Source: Methylophilus glucosoxydans (lineage in GTDB: Bacteria > Pseudomonadota > Gammaproteobacteria > Burkholderiales > Methylophilaceae). From it: DNA of 64,000 nucleotides. This document shows, piece after piece, positions 27,019-37,723 of this stretch (positions are counted from its first letter, which is position 1; every line of letters begins with the position of its first letter). A program made the position numbers and the translations under genes. Below the pieces are notes generated by a model. The model did not search any database and had not been told where the DNA came from. It was given only the letters and a program-made list of their open reading frames with translations. The stretch spans positions 1,674,001 to 1,738,000 of the forward strand of contig NZ_JBHTJW010000002.1 of the NCBI RefSeq assembly GCF_042676145.1. The letters are read 5' to 3'.

Positions 27019-27393
27019 TTATTGGTCGTATTTGACGTAACTAAAGCGGAGGTCATCTTGTGGTGTGCCCTCTAAGGCTGAGCCTGCTTGCTGAGCAGGT
27101 TGCCATTGAATCACCTCTTCAATTTTTCTGGCGAGTTCGATGTCTTTCATCGTGATACCTTTTGCGCTGTGCGTGCATAACTTGACGATGACAAAGGCAT
27201 AAGAAACCGTCAGGTCAGGATGGTGCCAAGCCGCTTCTGCTAGATGACCGATGGTGTTAACCACCATCAGCGTCCCTTTCCAGCTATTGGTTTTATATTT
27301 GCGGCGTATCCAGCCCTCTTCATAGTACCAATGCGGCAAAGAGCTACTCAAAAGTTGTTGAATTTCCTGCTCGGTGAATACTTGCTCGCACAT
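27019..27393 (-). CDS. Pterin-4a-carbinolamine dehydratase-like protein
   Basis: The protein has 124 residues. The segment AAWHHPDLTVSYAFVIVKLC with the central HHPD, plus THSAKGITMKDIELARKIEEV, is the PCD/DCoH signature (conserved HHP and a later T-H). The C-terminal tail of about 25 residues goes beyond the normal family length. The classical role is dehydration of 4a-hydroxytetrahydrobiopterin; in methylotrophs PCD-like genes are found with H4MPT genes and may act on pterin synthesis instead. It ends the H4MPT gene series, 62 bp after the CitG-like gene. Confidence 0.82.
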   Translation of the reverse strand: MCEQVFTEQEIQQLLSSSLPHWYYEEGWIRRKYKTNSWKGTLMVVNTIGHLAEAAWHHPDLTVSYAFVIVKLCTHSAKGITMKDIELARKIEEVIQWQPAQQAGSALEGTPQDDLRFSYVKYDQ

Positions 27394-27455
27394 ACGCGGC
27401 TCCAGACTGACTAAAAAATGTCAATCCTGCAGTATACCGCAGGTCAGGCGTTGAC

Positions 27456-28322
27456 TTATAGGGTGTGGACGCCAGTTGTTTGCATGGTTGCCAACATGGC
27501 TGTGATGACCGTTAAATCCGCACTGGTGCCGGGATTTAAGCGCTCCGCTTTCAGTGCCTGATCCCAGGCCAGCAATGCAGGCAGGTAGGTTTTAGGATTA
27601 TCTAGCGCCAGCAGTGCCTGATAATGCTGCCCGGCGGTAGTTTGCACCTCATGCGCTGTCTGCAAGCCATATTTGCGCACAATATGACTATCCGGCACGC
27701 TGGAAAGCCAGTACAAATAAGCCGCCGTCAACGCCCAGGCGGGACGTTCCCAGCGTTGGCATTGTTCAAGATAAAGGGGCAGTGCCTCCTCAAAAAGACG
27801 GGCATAGCCCTCATTATATTGACGGCCGATTTCATCCTGTGCGCTGGCCAGGTGCATGGCTTGCAACAAGGTAATCTGTGGCGCTTCTGAAACATCATGC
27901 TCACTGCGCTGCCCCATGCCGGCCGGATTCACGAGACGAATCCCGGCATAGACCGCTGCCGCATCCTCCACCGTGGTCTGCTGCAAGACTTGCTGCAAGC
28001 CTGTCTTTAACGGCAAAGCCGCATAATCCACTGTGGCTTGCACCAGCGGCGCGGCCAACAAGACAATCCCCAAATTGGTATTGCAACCGACTTGGGAGTA
28101 GGTGGCCTGCAAGGCCTGCAAAATACGTTGCCCAAGGCTGCGCTTGCCAAATTGTGCATCATCACACAGCGCAGGTGCCGAGACACGTGCGCTCTCAACG
28201 AAATGCTGGACCTGCATGCCATGTCCATCGGCAAAAATATGCACATTGCCGGGCTTGAGCGCTTCGAGCTCGGCCAGGCAAGCCTGCAAATAAGCGGTTT
28301 GAATCTGTGTATTCATCTGCAT
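27456..28322 (-). CDS. CitG-like triphosphoribosyl-dephospho-CoA synthase family protein
   Basis: The protein has 288 residues of the CitG/MdcB family: ALKPGNVHIFADGHGM near residue 22, then LGQRILQALQAT and GCNTNLGIVLLAAPLV. In citrate lyase systems CitG makes the prosthetic group precursor. Here no citrate lyase genes are present, and the gene is packed between a RimK-like ligase and a PCD-like gene in the H4MPT cluster, as is the 'orf7' type gene of other methylotrophs. A role in making the sugar-phosphate side chain of dH4MPT is inference. It starts 3 bp after the upstream gene. Confidence 0.78.
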   Translation of the reverse strand: MQMNTQIQTAYLQACLAELEALKPGNVHIFADGHGMQVQHFVESARVSAPALCDDAQFGKRSLGQRILQALQATYSQVGCNTNLGIVLLAAPLVQATVDYAALPLKTGLQQVLQQTTVEDAAAVYAGIRLVNPAGMGQRSEHDVSEAPQITLLQAMHLASAQDEIGRQYNEGYARLFEEALPLYLEQCQRWERPAWALTAAYLYWLSSVPDSHIVRKYGLQTAHEVQTTAGQHYQALLALDNPKTYLPALLAWDQALKAERLNPGTSADLTVITAMLATMQTTGVHTL

Positions 28323-28325
28323 CGT

Positions 28326-29222
28326 TTAAGCATCAGCCAGCTGTAACACATCATTGACCAGCACATCCGCGATGTCAAACGAGGTAATACTTTGCAGCCC
28401 ACGCCAGGCCGGTATACTGTTAACCTCGATCACCCACAATTTGCCATGCTTGTCCCGCATCACGTCGACCCCGGCATAGGCGATATTCACGGCCTGTGCA
28501 GCGCGCACGCCAATGTCAGCCACATCCTGTTCGTCACAGGCACTGCAACGTGCACCACGCGCCACATTATGCAACCAGCTGTCACCTTGTCGCTGCATCA
28601 CGGCAATCGGCTCTCCGCGCACCACAAACACACGGTAATCATGCTGGTAAGGCCCGCACTCAATTTTTTCCTGCAAGTAATACACGCCATCAACGAAAGG
28701 GTCTTGCGGCAAGGCAAACTGCTGACGGCTTTCGATGAGACGCACGCCCTTGCCTTGCGAGCCAAACAAAGGCTTGATCACCAGCGTTTTTCCGGTATCC
28801 AGCACCTGCTGCATGAGCGCATGCGCAATGTGCCGGTGCTCACAGACCCAGGTAACTGGCGTCGCCACGCCCTGCTCTGCCAGCAATTGACTGGTGAGCC
28901 CTTTATCCACAGTGGTTTCGATGGCACGTGCCGAGTTATAAATGACCATGCCCTGCCGCTGCAAAGTATGCAGCAGGTTCATGCGCGTAATAATTTGTTG
29001 TGTCGTGCCTGCGGCCACCCCACGCACAAAGGCCATGGGGGCTGGTTGCGTCAAGCCGGGGATATGAATCAGCACCTGCTGATTGGCGATACTCAGATGA
29101 CAGCTATCCAGTGACACCATCAGCGCTTGCCAGCCACGACGGGCAAACGCCTGAGCCAAGCTCTGGCCATGCCAGCCACCGGCCTGGGCCACTTCGTCAG
29201 TAAAAATGGGAACAACTTGCAT
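28326..29222 (-). CDS. ATP-grasp ligase, RimK/MptN-like (H4MPT cluster)
   Basis: This 298-residue ATP-grasp protein has VIKPLFGSQGKGVRLIESRQ (about 148-167), the ATP-lid glycine motif, and GVDVMRDKHGKLWVIEVNSI with the metal-binding E-x-N. The closest known family is the alpha-L-glutamate ligases RimK, CofF and MptN, the last of which adds glutamate to tetrahydromethanopterin in archaea. In methylotrophs a similar gene ('orf5') stands next to mch. It probably modifies the H4MPT side chain. It is 76 bp downstream of mch. Confidence 0.8.
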   Translation of the reverse strand: MQVVPIFTDEVAQAGGWHGQSLAQAFARRGWQALMVSLDSCHLSIANQQVLIHIPGLTQPAPMAFVRGVAAGTTQQIITRMNLLHTLQRQGMVIYNSARAIETTVDKGLTSQLLAEQGVATPVTWVCEHRHIAHALMQQVLDTGKTLVIKPLFGSQGKGVRLIESRQQFALPQDPFVDGVYYLQEKIECGPYQHDYRVFVVRGEPIAVMQRQGDSWLHNVARGARCSACDEQDVADIGVRAAQAVNIAYAGVDVMRDKHGKLWVIEVNSIPAWRGLQSITSFDIADVLVNDVLQLADA

Positions 29223-29298
29223 AAGGCTTATACGATGACGCAGGTGCAGGCTTTGAGACCCTACGCCTGCCCTCGGAACATATTAAATCACTTGAGAT

Positions 29299-30294
29299 TT
29301 AGCTACCAAAAGATTGATTTAAAAGATCTTCATTAAACTTTCCAGCAAAGAATGTGCGGCCTGTTTTCACATTGCTGACACTGACTTTGGCCGGAGAGAA
29401 TAACATCGGATCAATCTGGTAAAAGTCCATATTGACCGCTTTAAATACCTCAGCAAAAGGACGACCATAGTCTTTGGAGGCGGAAGAAGGTAATTGTGTT
29501 GCCAGGGCTTCTGCGGCAGCATCGTCCGTATTCACAAACAACTGCACAAAGCCACCGAACAAAATCGCATCATTGGTGCGGCCCATGCCGACGATAAAGT
29601 CAGGCGATGGTGCAGGCACCGGCGCAATCCCGTAGCCATCCACAATGGCAGATAAATCAAAATGCAAGGCGTGACATTTATGCAAGGCTACTTCGAGCAC
29701 GCGCGCAGTCACTTGTAATGAACCGGCCACACTGCGTGTGGGCGTCAGGATAAAGGTAAGTTTATTCGCCGGAAGCCCGGTGTCTTTGGATACTTTTTCA
29801 ATCACGGCGGCAGGCGGCACCTTGTCAGTTTCAAGGACCAATACCGATTGTTCGCCCTGGTCTCGGTAATTGATGTCTTTAAACACCTCTTCACGCTGTG
29901 CAATCGCCCGTGCAGGGCCGCTACCCAGCGAAAAGAATTTCTCATGGGACAGCGCCCAACCGGCATACTGGCTGCCCAGGCAGGCAATCACCGGTTGTTT
30001 GGCCGTGACCACCACGCTTAATGGCCAGTTGGCAAATTGCGGCACATGGCGCAAGGCCACATTACCGAGTCCGCCCATACAGATTTCAGCAATCAGGCGA
30101 CCGGCTTCCAATCCTCCCGGCACTTGAATGCCGGCATCGACGATGGTTGCCCCTGTCTCGTGCGTGGATACCACACAGCCCAAGGCGGCTGCATTGGCAA
30201 CCAGCTCAGCAACTAGCGGTGCGCTGTAGCGTTGAACGCTAATGCTTGACGGTTGCTCATTAGTGGATATTGAATTCGATGTGCTTGCAGACAT
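29299..30294 (-). CDS. mch: Methenyltetrahydromethanopterin cyclohydrolase
   Basis: The protein has 331 residues from the ATG at 30294, which is preceded by a strong GGGGGA ribosome binding site; a longer frame to 30411 exists, but its extra residues are unlike the family. The body (VSTHETGATIVDAGIQVPGG, then GRLIAEICMGGLGNV and SQYAGWALSHEKFFSLGSGP) is characteristic of Mch. The enzyme hydrolyses methenyl-H4MPT to formyl-H4MPT in the formaldehyde oxidation pathway. The start lies inside the 3' end of the upstream ATP-grasp gene (35-bp overlap). Confidence 0.95.
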   Translation of the reverse strand: MSASTSNSISTNEQPSSISVQRYSAPLVAELVANAAALGCVVSTHETGATIVDAGIQVPGGLEAGRLIAEICMGGLGNVALRHVPQFANWPLSVVVTAKQPVIACLGSQYAGWALSHEKFFSLGSGPARAIAQREEVFKDINYRDQGEQSVLVLETDKVPPAAVIEKVSKDTGLPANKLTFILTPTRSVAGSLQVTARVLEVALHKCHALHFDLSAIVDGYGIAPVPAPSPDFIVGMGRTNDAILFGGFVQLFVNTDDAAAEALATQLPSSASKDYGRPFAEVFKAVNMDFYQIDPMLFSPAKVSVSNVKTGRTFFAGKFNEDLLNQSFGS

Positions 30295-31369
30295 ACGTCC
30301 CCCATAATTTTTCAAGTTGTGTTTTTTGGTCTTGCAAGGCCGCGCGCACTCCGCACGCAGTCTCTGCTTCAGCATAAAGACTGCACACCGGTTGTCCGGC
30401 TGCAATCTCATGGGTTGTTGGCCGATCTTCTACCCATTCTGGCCAGTCGAGTGATCTGACCGTGATAGCCTGTTGGGCATAAGCAATACAATGGCTGGCG
30501 TAGCCTGTCAGTCGACTCAGTGCAGGCCCTTGCGCTTGCTGGCAACTGGCCAGATGTACTTGTATCAGAGGCATCTGGCTATACAATCGCATGCTGGCAC
30601 TGAGTCGTGGATTGATCTCGAGCACATGTAAAGTGTCCTCTACCCAGATCGCATCCAGGCTATTCAAGCCTATCAAATTTAAGTTTGGCAGGAGTGCGTT
30701 CAACACCTGCTGCGCTGCCGCCCATATTTTTTCATCGTGCAGGCGGCTCGCGCCGGCATAGGTAAAGCCGCCGGGACGCTGTTTGAGCGCATGTACGCCA
30801 ATCAGCTCGCATGCGTTCGACTGGGCGATAAACAACAGACCAACGGCCTGGCCCGCTTGAAAAGCTTGCCAATAGGCTTGGTCAAAAGCTGCAGACGGCC
30901 CTGTCGCTGCGAAATCATCAATCTGCACATGCCCGCCACCGCATGCTCCGATCTGTTTATACAGCCAAGTGCCAGAAACCGGCTTTTGCCTTGTCACCAT
31001 GGGCGATGCTACGCCGCTGCGCTCACAAGTCTGCTGCAATACGAAGGGGTCCTTCACCTGCATCACGACCTCAGCAGCATTGGCGTACACCGGATAGCGC
31101 TCGCACAATGCTTGATACGCTTTTGTATTGGCTTCAAATCCTGAACCGAACACAACGGCCTCTGGCGCAAATGCATCCAGTTGCGCAAGCAGGTCGGCCA
31201 TCCCGTGTGCAGCCCCTGGGTTGTCAAACCCTGGCCAGATAACACAGGCTTGTGCGGCTTGTCGCGTCTCTGCATCTGCAAACGCGTCCACTGCCAACAC
31301 GTCAAAGCCCTCACGTCGTGCCATCTGGCTATAAATGCGTGCACTGTGCGACAAAATGGCCAACCGCAA
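30260..31369 (-). CDS. ATP-grasp protein of the H4MPT cluster (orfY type)
   Basis: The protein has 369 residues starting at a TTG that follows the mtdB stop codon with AGG upstream. It begins RLAILSHSARIYSQMARREGF and contains the ATP-grasp elements YKQIGACGGGHVQIDDFAA and IWVEDTLHVLEINPRLSASM (metal-binding E-x-N-P-R). It lies between mtdB and mch, where methylotrophs carry 'orfY', a conserved gene of H4MPT-linked C1 metabolism of unsettled function that is likely involved in cofactor synthesis. I do not assign a reaction. Confidence 0.78.
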   Translation of the reverse strand: MRLAILSHSARIYSQMARREGFDVLAVDAFADAETRQAAQACVIWPGFDNPGAAHGMADLLAQLDAFAPEAVVFGSGFEANTKAYQALCERYPVYANAAEVVMQVKDPFVLQQTCERSGVASPMVTRQKPVSGTWLYKQIGACGGGHVQIDDFAATGPSAAFDQAYWQAFQAGQAVGLLFIAQSNACELIGVHALKQRPGGFTYAGASRLHDEKIWAAAQQVLNALLPNLNLIGLNSLDAIWVEDTLHVLEINPRLSASMRLYSQMPLIQVHLASCQQAQGPALSRLTGYASHCIAYAQQAITVRSLDWPEWVEDRPTTHEIAAGQPVCSLYAEAETACGVRAALQDQKTQLEKLWGTYVCKHIEFNIH

Positions 31370-31376
31370 GCGCAGC

Positions 31377-32270
31377 CTATTCTACGTGCGCACAGGCATA
31401 TTCATATGCCTCGTGATAGTCAATGTGCATCGGGCTCTCGCTCTGCAACATTTGCTCCAGCAATTTATTTTGGGTGACATATTTGAGCTGACCAATCGCC
31501 AGCGCACCAAAACCGGCCACTTGCGTGCCTTCAATCATGCCACCATTCGAGAAGGTGTCAACGCCTTCAATGCCAGACGGCGGTACGGCATTGACATCTG
31601 CAACCACCTTCAGTGTTTTGGAGTTGGCAAAATGACGCACCTCCAGCACGCGCACGCCGGCCGGGGTTGCACACAATGCCACGCTGGCTTCGTTCAACAC
31701 CGCCATTTTCGCAGCTTCATTGCTACCATCCACCACTTGCAATTTGACGTCGTAACTGGCCGACAACTTGTCCACATAAGCCTGCATGCTCGCGATTTCG
31801 GCATGGGCCACCATTAGCACCGTTGCGCCCTGGCGTGCCGCGATCAATGCCGCGGTAGAACCCACCGTACCACTGGCACCAAAAATGGCGACTTTTTCCT
31901 TGCCCAGGCCGCTGCCGGACTTTTGCAAGTAAAAATCAACCTTGGCCAACATGGCTGCAGCGGTTGTAAACGCGCCAGAGGGATCGGAAAAGGTATGACA
32001 CTCAAAAGGTTTGAACATGGCACTACGTGCCTGCTTCTGCATTTCAAGCGCGACTTGAATATCACGGCCGCCAAAAAACAAGGCCTGTTGTTTGAGGCCA
32101 CTCGGACTGCGGGAGAAAATGGCATCCTGAGTCAATGGAATGATTTCATTCAGGGTGACGTCGGTATAAGAAATAATTTTTTCATAGCCTGCATCAAATG
32201 CCATATTGACATCAAATGGACTCGCATTTTTTGCGGCTGTAAACAAATGCATAATGCTGGTTTTCTTCAT
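31377..32270 (-). CDS. mtdB: NAD(P)-dependent methylene-H4MPT dehydrogenase
   Basis: The protein has 297 residues and a strong AGGGGGA ribosome binding site. It begins MKKTSIMHLFTAAKNASPFD, and the NAD(P)-binding motif GASGTVGS is at 131-138. The overall sequence, including ALFFGGRDIQVALEMQKQAR and CHTFSDPSGAFTTAAAM, is that of MtdB, the betaproteobacterial and Methylobacterium enzyme that oxidises methylene-H4MPT to methenyl-H4MPT. It is followed directly by the ATP-grasp gene and mch, which uses its product. Confidence 0.95.
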   Translation of the reverse strand: MKKTSIMHLFTAAKNASPFDVNMAFDAGYEKIISYTDVTLNEIIPLTQDAIFSRSPSGLKQQALFFGGRDIQVALEMQKQARSAMFKPFECHTFSDPSGAFTTAAAMLAKVDFYLQKSGSGLGKEKVAIFGASGTVGSTAALIAARQGATVLMVAHAEIASMQAYVDKLSASYDVKLQVVDGSNEAAKMAVLNEASVALCATPAGVRVLEVRHFANSKTLKVVADVNAVPPSGIEGVDTFSNGGMIEGTQVAGFGALAIGQLKYVTQNKLLEQMLQSESPMHIDYHEAYEYACAHVE

Positions 32271-32390
32271 TGTTCCCCCTGAAACCGTTTGTTAAATAGA
32301 TTCATGCTCAAATATACACACTAAGAGCCCCGTTCAAAATCAAGAGCAGACCGTGAAAATTGTAACTTTTCAAAATTATCTTAATAAAAG

Positions 32391-33365
32391 TTAATCGACA
32401 GATGCCTTGACCTCAATCAAGGCTGGCGAATTTATGGCTGCCGTGACGATAAACCCCAGTGCAGGCCGATCTTCATACCGGGCAAGCAATTGCATCTGCA
32501 AGGCTACCGCTGCTGCACGCGTTGGTAATAACACAAATCCGGTCGGCCCCCAGGAGGTTTGCCCCAAGCCACGATGCCCCTGTGCTTTGAGCTGCTCCAG
32601 AATCTGGCTGACGCCTTGGCTGGCGTAGAGGCCGCCCTGGGCCGGGGCAAAATACTCGGCATTGTAGGCTTGCAAATCGCCTACAAACTGGCTGAATGCA
32701 GCGAAATCCTGTTCGATCAAGGCAGGCAGCCCGTGACTGAGCAGTTGCTGCTGTATCGCCTGGGTCGCTGCGGCCGATTGCGGGGCCAATTGTTGGAATG
32801 CTGTTTTTTCACCTTGCCCATGCAGGCCATCGCGGCTATTGTCGGTGATTAGCAAAAAATGCCAGTCTTGCGGAAACGCATGCCTAACCAGAATGGGAGG
32901 CACCACGGTATGCGGGCCACGGCCGCCATCGACAATCAGGCCGCCCTGAACAAAGGTACCAATGCCTATGCCCGAACGACCACCACGCTGATGCAAGGCT
33001 GCAATGTGCGATTCAGTGAGTGTGTGAGCAAACAGGTGATTGAGGGCGACGCCAATGGCGAGGGCCATCTGCGTGCCTGAGCCCAGCCCGCCATGGCGAG
33101 GGATTGCCTGCTGTATATTCAGATTGACGGCTTGTTGCACGCCAAGCGCAGCCAGATGACGGTGTACAATGGCAGCGGCCCAGCTATCCAGTGGCGCAGA
33201 CTGTGGGCCAATACTGGCAGTCAGCGCGGTTTGAAAGGCATCGATCGCCACCCCCATGCTGCCAAACCGGCGCGTATCGTCCGCACCGAGGTTAAAAAAA
33301 CCCAGGTGCAAACGCCCATAAGTGGCCACACTGACCGAACGATCGACAGGGATCTGAGCATTCAT
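32391..33365 (-). CDS. mptG: Beta-ribofuranosylaminobenzene 5'-phosphate synthase (GHMP-like)
   Basis: The protein has 324 residues from the ATG at 33365, beginning MNAQIPVDRSVSVATYGRLH. The frame could extend to 33425, but the extension is basic and has no family resemblance. GRLHLGFFNLGADDTRRFGS and IPRHGGLGSGTQMALAIG (the GHMP glycine-rich loop) match the beta-RFAP synthase family, the first committed step of methanopterin synthesis from 4-aminobenzoate and PRPP. In Methylobacterium the homologous 'orf4' has this role. It leads the H4MPT block and is divergent from ppsA. Confidence 0.85.
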   Translation of the reverse strand: MNAQIPVDRSVSVATYGRLHLGFFNLGADDTRRFGSMGVAIDAFQTALTASIGPQSAPLDSWAAAIVHRHLAALGVQQAVNLNIQQAIPRHGGLGSGTQMALAIGVALNHLFAHTLTESHIAALHQRGGRSGIGIGTFVQGGLIVDGGRGPHTVVPPILVRHAFPQDWHFLLITDNSRDGLHGQGEKTAFQQLAPQSAAATQAIQQQLLSHGLPALIEQDFAAFSQFVGDLQAYNAEYFAPAQGGLYASQGVSQILEQLKAQGHRGLGQTSWGPTGFVLLPTRAAAVALQMQLLARYEDRPALGFIVTAAINSPALIEVKASVD

Positions 33366-33568
33366 GGCATTAATATTATTTAGTGTGAAAAAAATTATTT
33401 CACGTCTTTGACGTTGACGTGACATTAAAACATGATTTTGGCATAATGCACGGAATAAAAGTCATTCTATAATCAGACGATGTCTGGCAAACGGCCTCTA
33501 TTTATCGAATTCAATCCATTGCATTTCGCGATAGATTATCACCAGTTTTAAATCATTAAGGGTTTTAT
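33366..33568. promoter_or_regulatory. Divergent control region mptG / ppsA
   Basis: This 203-bp gap lies between the H4MPT block (minus) and ppsA (plus). On the plus strand a TATAAT stands at 33468-33473 without an obvious -35. The inverted repeat CACGTC (33401-33406) / GACGTG (33416-33421) with a 9-base spacer holding a further GACGTT is a possible operator. The ppsA ribosome binding site AAGGG is placed 6 bases before its ATG. Confidence 0.45.
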
Positions 33569-35941
<2,373 letters not shown>

Positions 35942-35985
35942 GCAGTCAGTATTAAAACAGCATTTGACTTGAGGCACCTACCTGT

Positions 35986-36789
35986 ATGAATCACCGTTCT
36001 GTATTTATTATTTCTGATGGTACGGGGATTACGGCGGGTGCCTTGAGCAAGCTGCTCGAGCATTTTCCAAACACACAATTCACCACGACCCGCCTGCCTT
36101 TCACCGATAACGATGAAAGAGTACAAGCCGCGTTTGAACATATCCAACGAGTGGCTGAGCAGGATGGGATTCGTCCTATCGTCATTATGTCCATCGGTAA
36201 CGGTGAGCATCGTAATCATTTAAAGCAGGCCAACGCTTACTTTATTGATCTGTTCCATCGCTTTATCTACCCGCTGGGATCCGAGCTTAACCAAGAGCCA
36301 CTGACAGGCGCCAGCATTGCCTATAGCGTCAAAGGGCAAAGTTATCTTGAGCGCATGGAGGCGATTAACTTCACGCTAAACCACGACGATGGCATGACTA
36401 ACTCGGGGCTGGATGAAGCGGATGTGATTCTGATCGGGGTTTCTCGTTGCGGGAAAACACCGACGAGTATTTACCTGGCCATGCAGTTTGGTATCAAGGC
36501 GGCCAATTATCCATTGATTCCAGAAGACTTTGAACGTGGTGCCCTGCCCGCGGCTTTACAAAAAAACCTGGACAAAATCTTTGGTCTGACCATCAAACCT
36601 GAGCGCCTGCACTCGGTGCGTAACGAGCGCCGTCCAGACAGCTTTTATGCTTCCATGGATAACTGCCGTAAGGAAATCGAAATTGCCGAAGGCATGATGC
36701 GCAAGGCTGGCATCCCATGGGCAGACTCAACGAGCCGCTCGATTGAAGAGCTGGCGGCATTGATCCTGCAAAAAATTCGCCAGCGCTAA
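35986..36789 (+). CDS. ppsR: PEP synthase regulatory kinase/pyrophosphorylase
   Basis: PpsR (DUF299) switches PEP synthase off by ADP-dependent phosphorylation of a threonine and on by phosphate-dependent removal. The protein has 267 residues starting RSVFIISDGTGITAGALS, the typical N-terminus, and the P-loop GVSRCGKT is at 151-158 with NYPLIPED after it. The gene lies directly after ppsA, as in many proteobacteria. Its stop codon falls in the loop of the terminator that follows. Confidence 0.93.
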   Translation: MNHRSVFIISDGTGITAGALSKLLEHFPNTQFTTTRLPFTDNDERVQAAFEHIQRVAEQDGIRPIVIMSIGNGEHRNHLKQANAYFIDLFHRFIYPLGSELNQEPLTGASIAYSVKGQSYLERMEAINFTLNHDDGMTNSGLDEADVILIGVSRCGKTPTSIYLAMQFGIKAANYPLIPEDFERGALPAALQKNLDKIFGLTIKPERLHSVRNERRPDSFYASMDNCRKEIEIAEGMMRKAGIPWADSTSRSIEELAALILQKIRQR

Positions 36790-36801
36790 GCTGGCGTTTT
36801 T
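36778..36801 (+). terminator. Intrinsic terminator of ppsA-ppsR
   Basis: The stem CGCCAGC / GCTGGCG with a 5-base loop GCTAA is followed by five T. The stem begins inside the coding end of ppsR and the stop codon TAA is in the loop. Confidence 0.85.
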
Positions 36802-36853
36802 GTTACTTTTCCCCAATACCAGGGATGATGCAGCCAAATAGCGACTCAGGCAA

Positions 36854-37546
36854 TTAAGCCGCCATGGCCATATCACGTGGTTGGCTCACAGCAGGCTTGG
36901 CTGGTGCAGATTGCGGTTTCAGCATATCAGCACGCCAGAAATAATAAAACTCGCGCGAAACACTCAAGAAGGTATGCTGGGAACCCAGCGCATTGAACAG
37001 AGGCAGATTGCGATCGACCATTTGGCGATAGCTGTGTGATTGCTTGTACGACACATGACGCAACGAAAGTAGCAGACATTTGGCCATGCGCATGCGCTCT
37101 TTGAATACCGATGGCTCGTAACCACGCATCAGTATCACCTGCTCAAATGCATCTATTGTTTGTTTTTCCTGGCTATTCAATACGGTTTTATCCAGCTCAT
37201 ACCAATGCTTGAACAGCTCGTCTTGCGTGACCGTGGTCACCGGTGTGGTGCCACTAAAGACTTTCGCCTGGCTCATGGCGGCAATGGCCTTGATGTCGCG
37301 TACCCAAAATGAGAAAAACTCACGAACCACCGGCAAGACCGTTGGAATCTCTGCCGGATCAATACTGGCAATAAAGCGGTCTACGGCCTGACGATAATGG
37401 CTACCATCTGCAGGAATATCTTTCAAAAATGCACTTAACCGAACAATGACAAATTCACGCTGTACCAGAACACGCTGGCTGACGCCCTGACCGGTCAGCA
37501 GCCTGACATACGCTTTTTGCGCTTCTTGTTCGCGGTTCATTTCCAT
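36854..37546 (-). CDS. Protein of unknown function with an internal duplication
   Basis: This 230-residue cytoplasmic protein has no recognised domain. It is built from two copies of one unit of about 80 residues: 7-85 and 127-208. The repeat is clearest in YRQAVDR / YRQMVDR (51-57 / 173-179) and REFFSFWVRDI / REFYYFWRADM (75-85 / 198-208). Both units are helical and end in an aromatic-rich stretch. The tail is Ala/Pro-rich. A GGGAG ribosome binding site lies 6 bases before the ATG. The gene stands alone, after the MFS gene with a 177-bp gap. Confidence 0.75.
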   Translation of the reverse strand: MEMNREQEAQKAYVRLLTGQGVSQRVLVQREFVIVRLSAFLKDIPADGSHYRQAVDRFIASIDPAEIPTVLPVVREFFSFWVRDIKAIAAMSQAKVFSGTTPVTTVTQDELFKHWYELDKTVLNSQEKQTIDAFEQVILMRGYEPSVFKERMRMAKCLLLSLRHVSYKQSHSYRQMVDRNLPLFNALGSQHTFLSVSREFYYFWRADMLKPQSAPAKPAVSQPRDMAMAA

Positions 37547-37723
37547 ATTTGACTCCCACTATTTCTTTTTAGGATCACTCACTTAAGGCAAGTGTTTACA
37601 GCTTTATCTTAAAACAACTGTGGGTGTATCAAACATGCGATCAAATCGGGAAATGCCCTATATTTCAGCGTATCGCACCCTCCCTGATAAAGTAAGCAGA
37701 GAAAAGTGACGATGAAGCTTACA

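Noticed and set aside
30295..30411. N-terminal extension of mch (39 codons)
   Set aside because: The GGGGGA ribosome binding site directly precedes the ATG at 30294 and the extension, rich in Arg and Cys, is unlike Mch; it lies in the coding end of the upstream gene.
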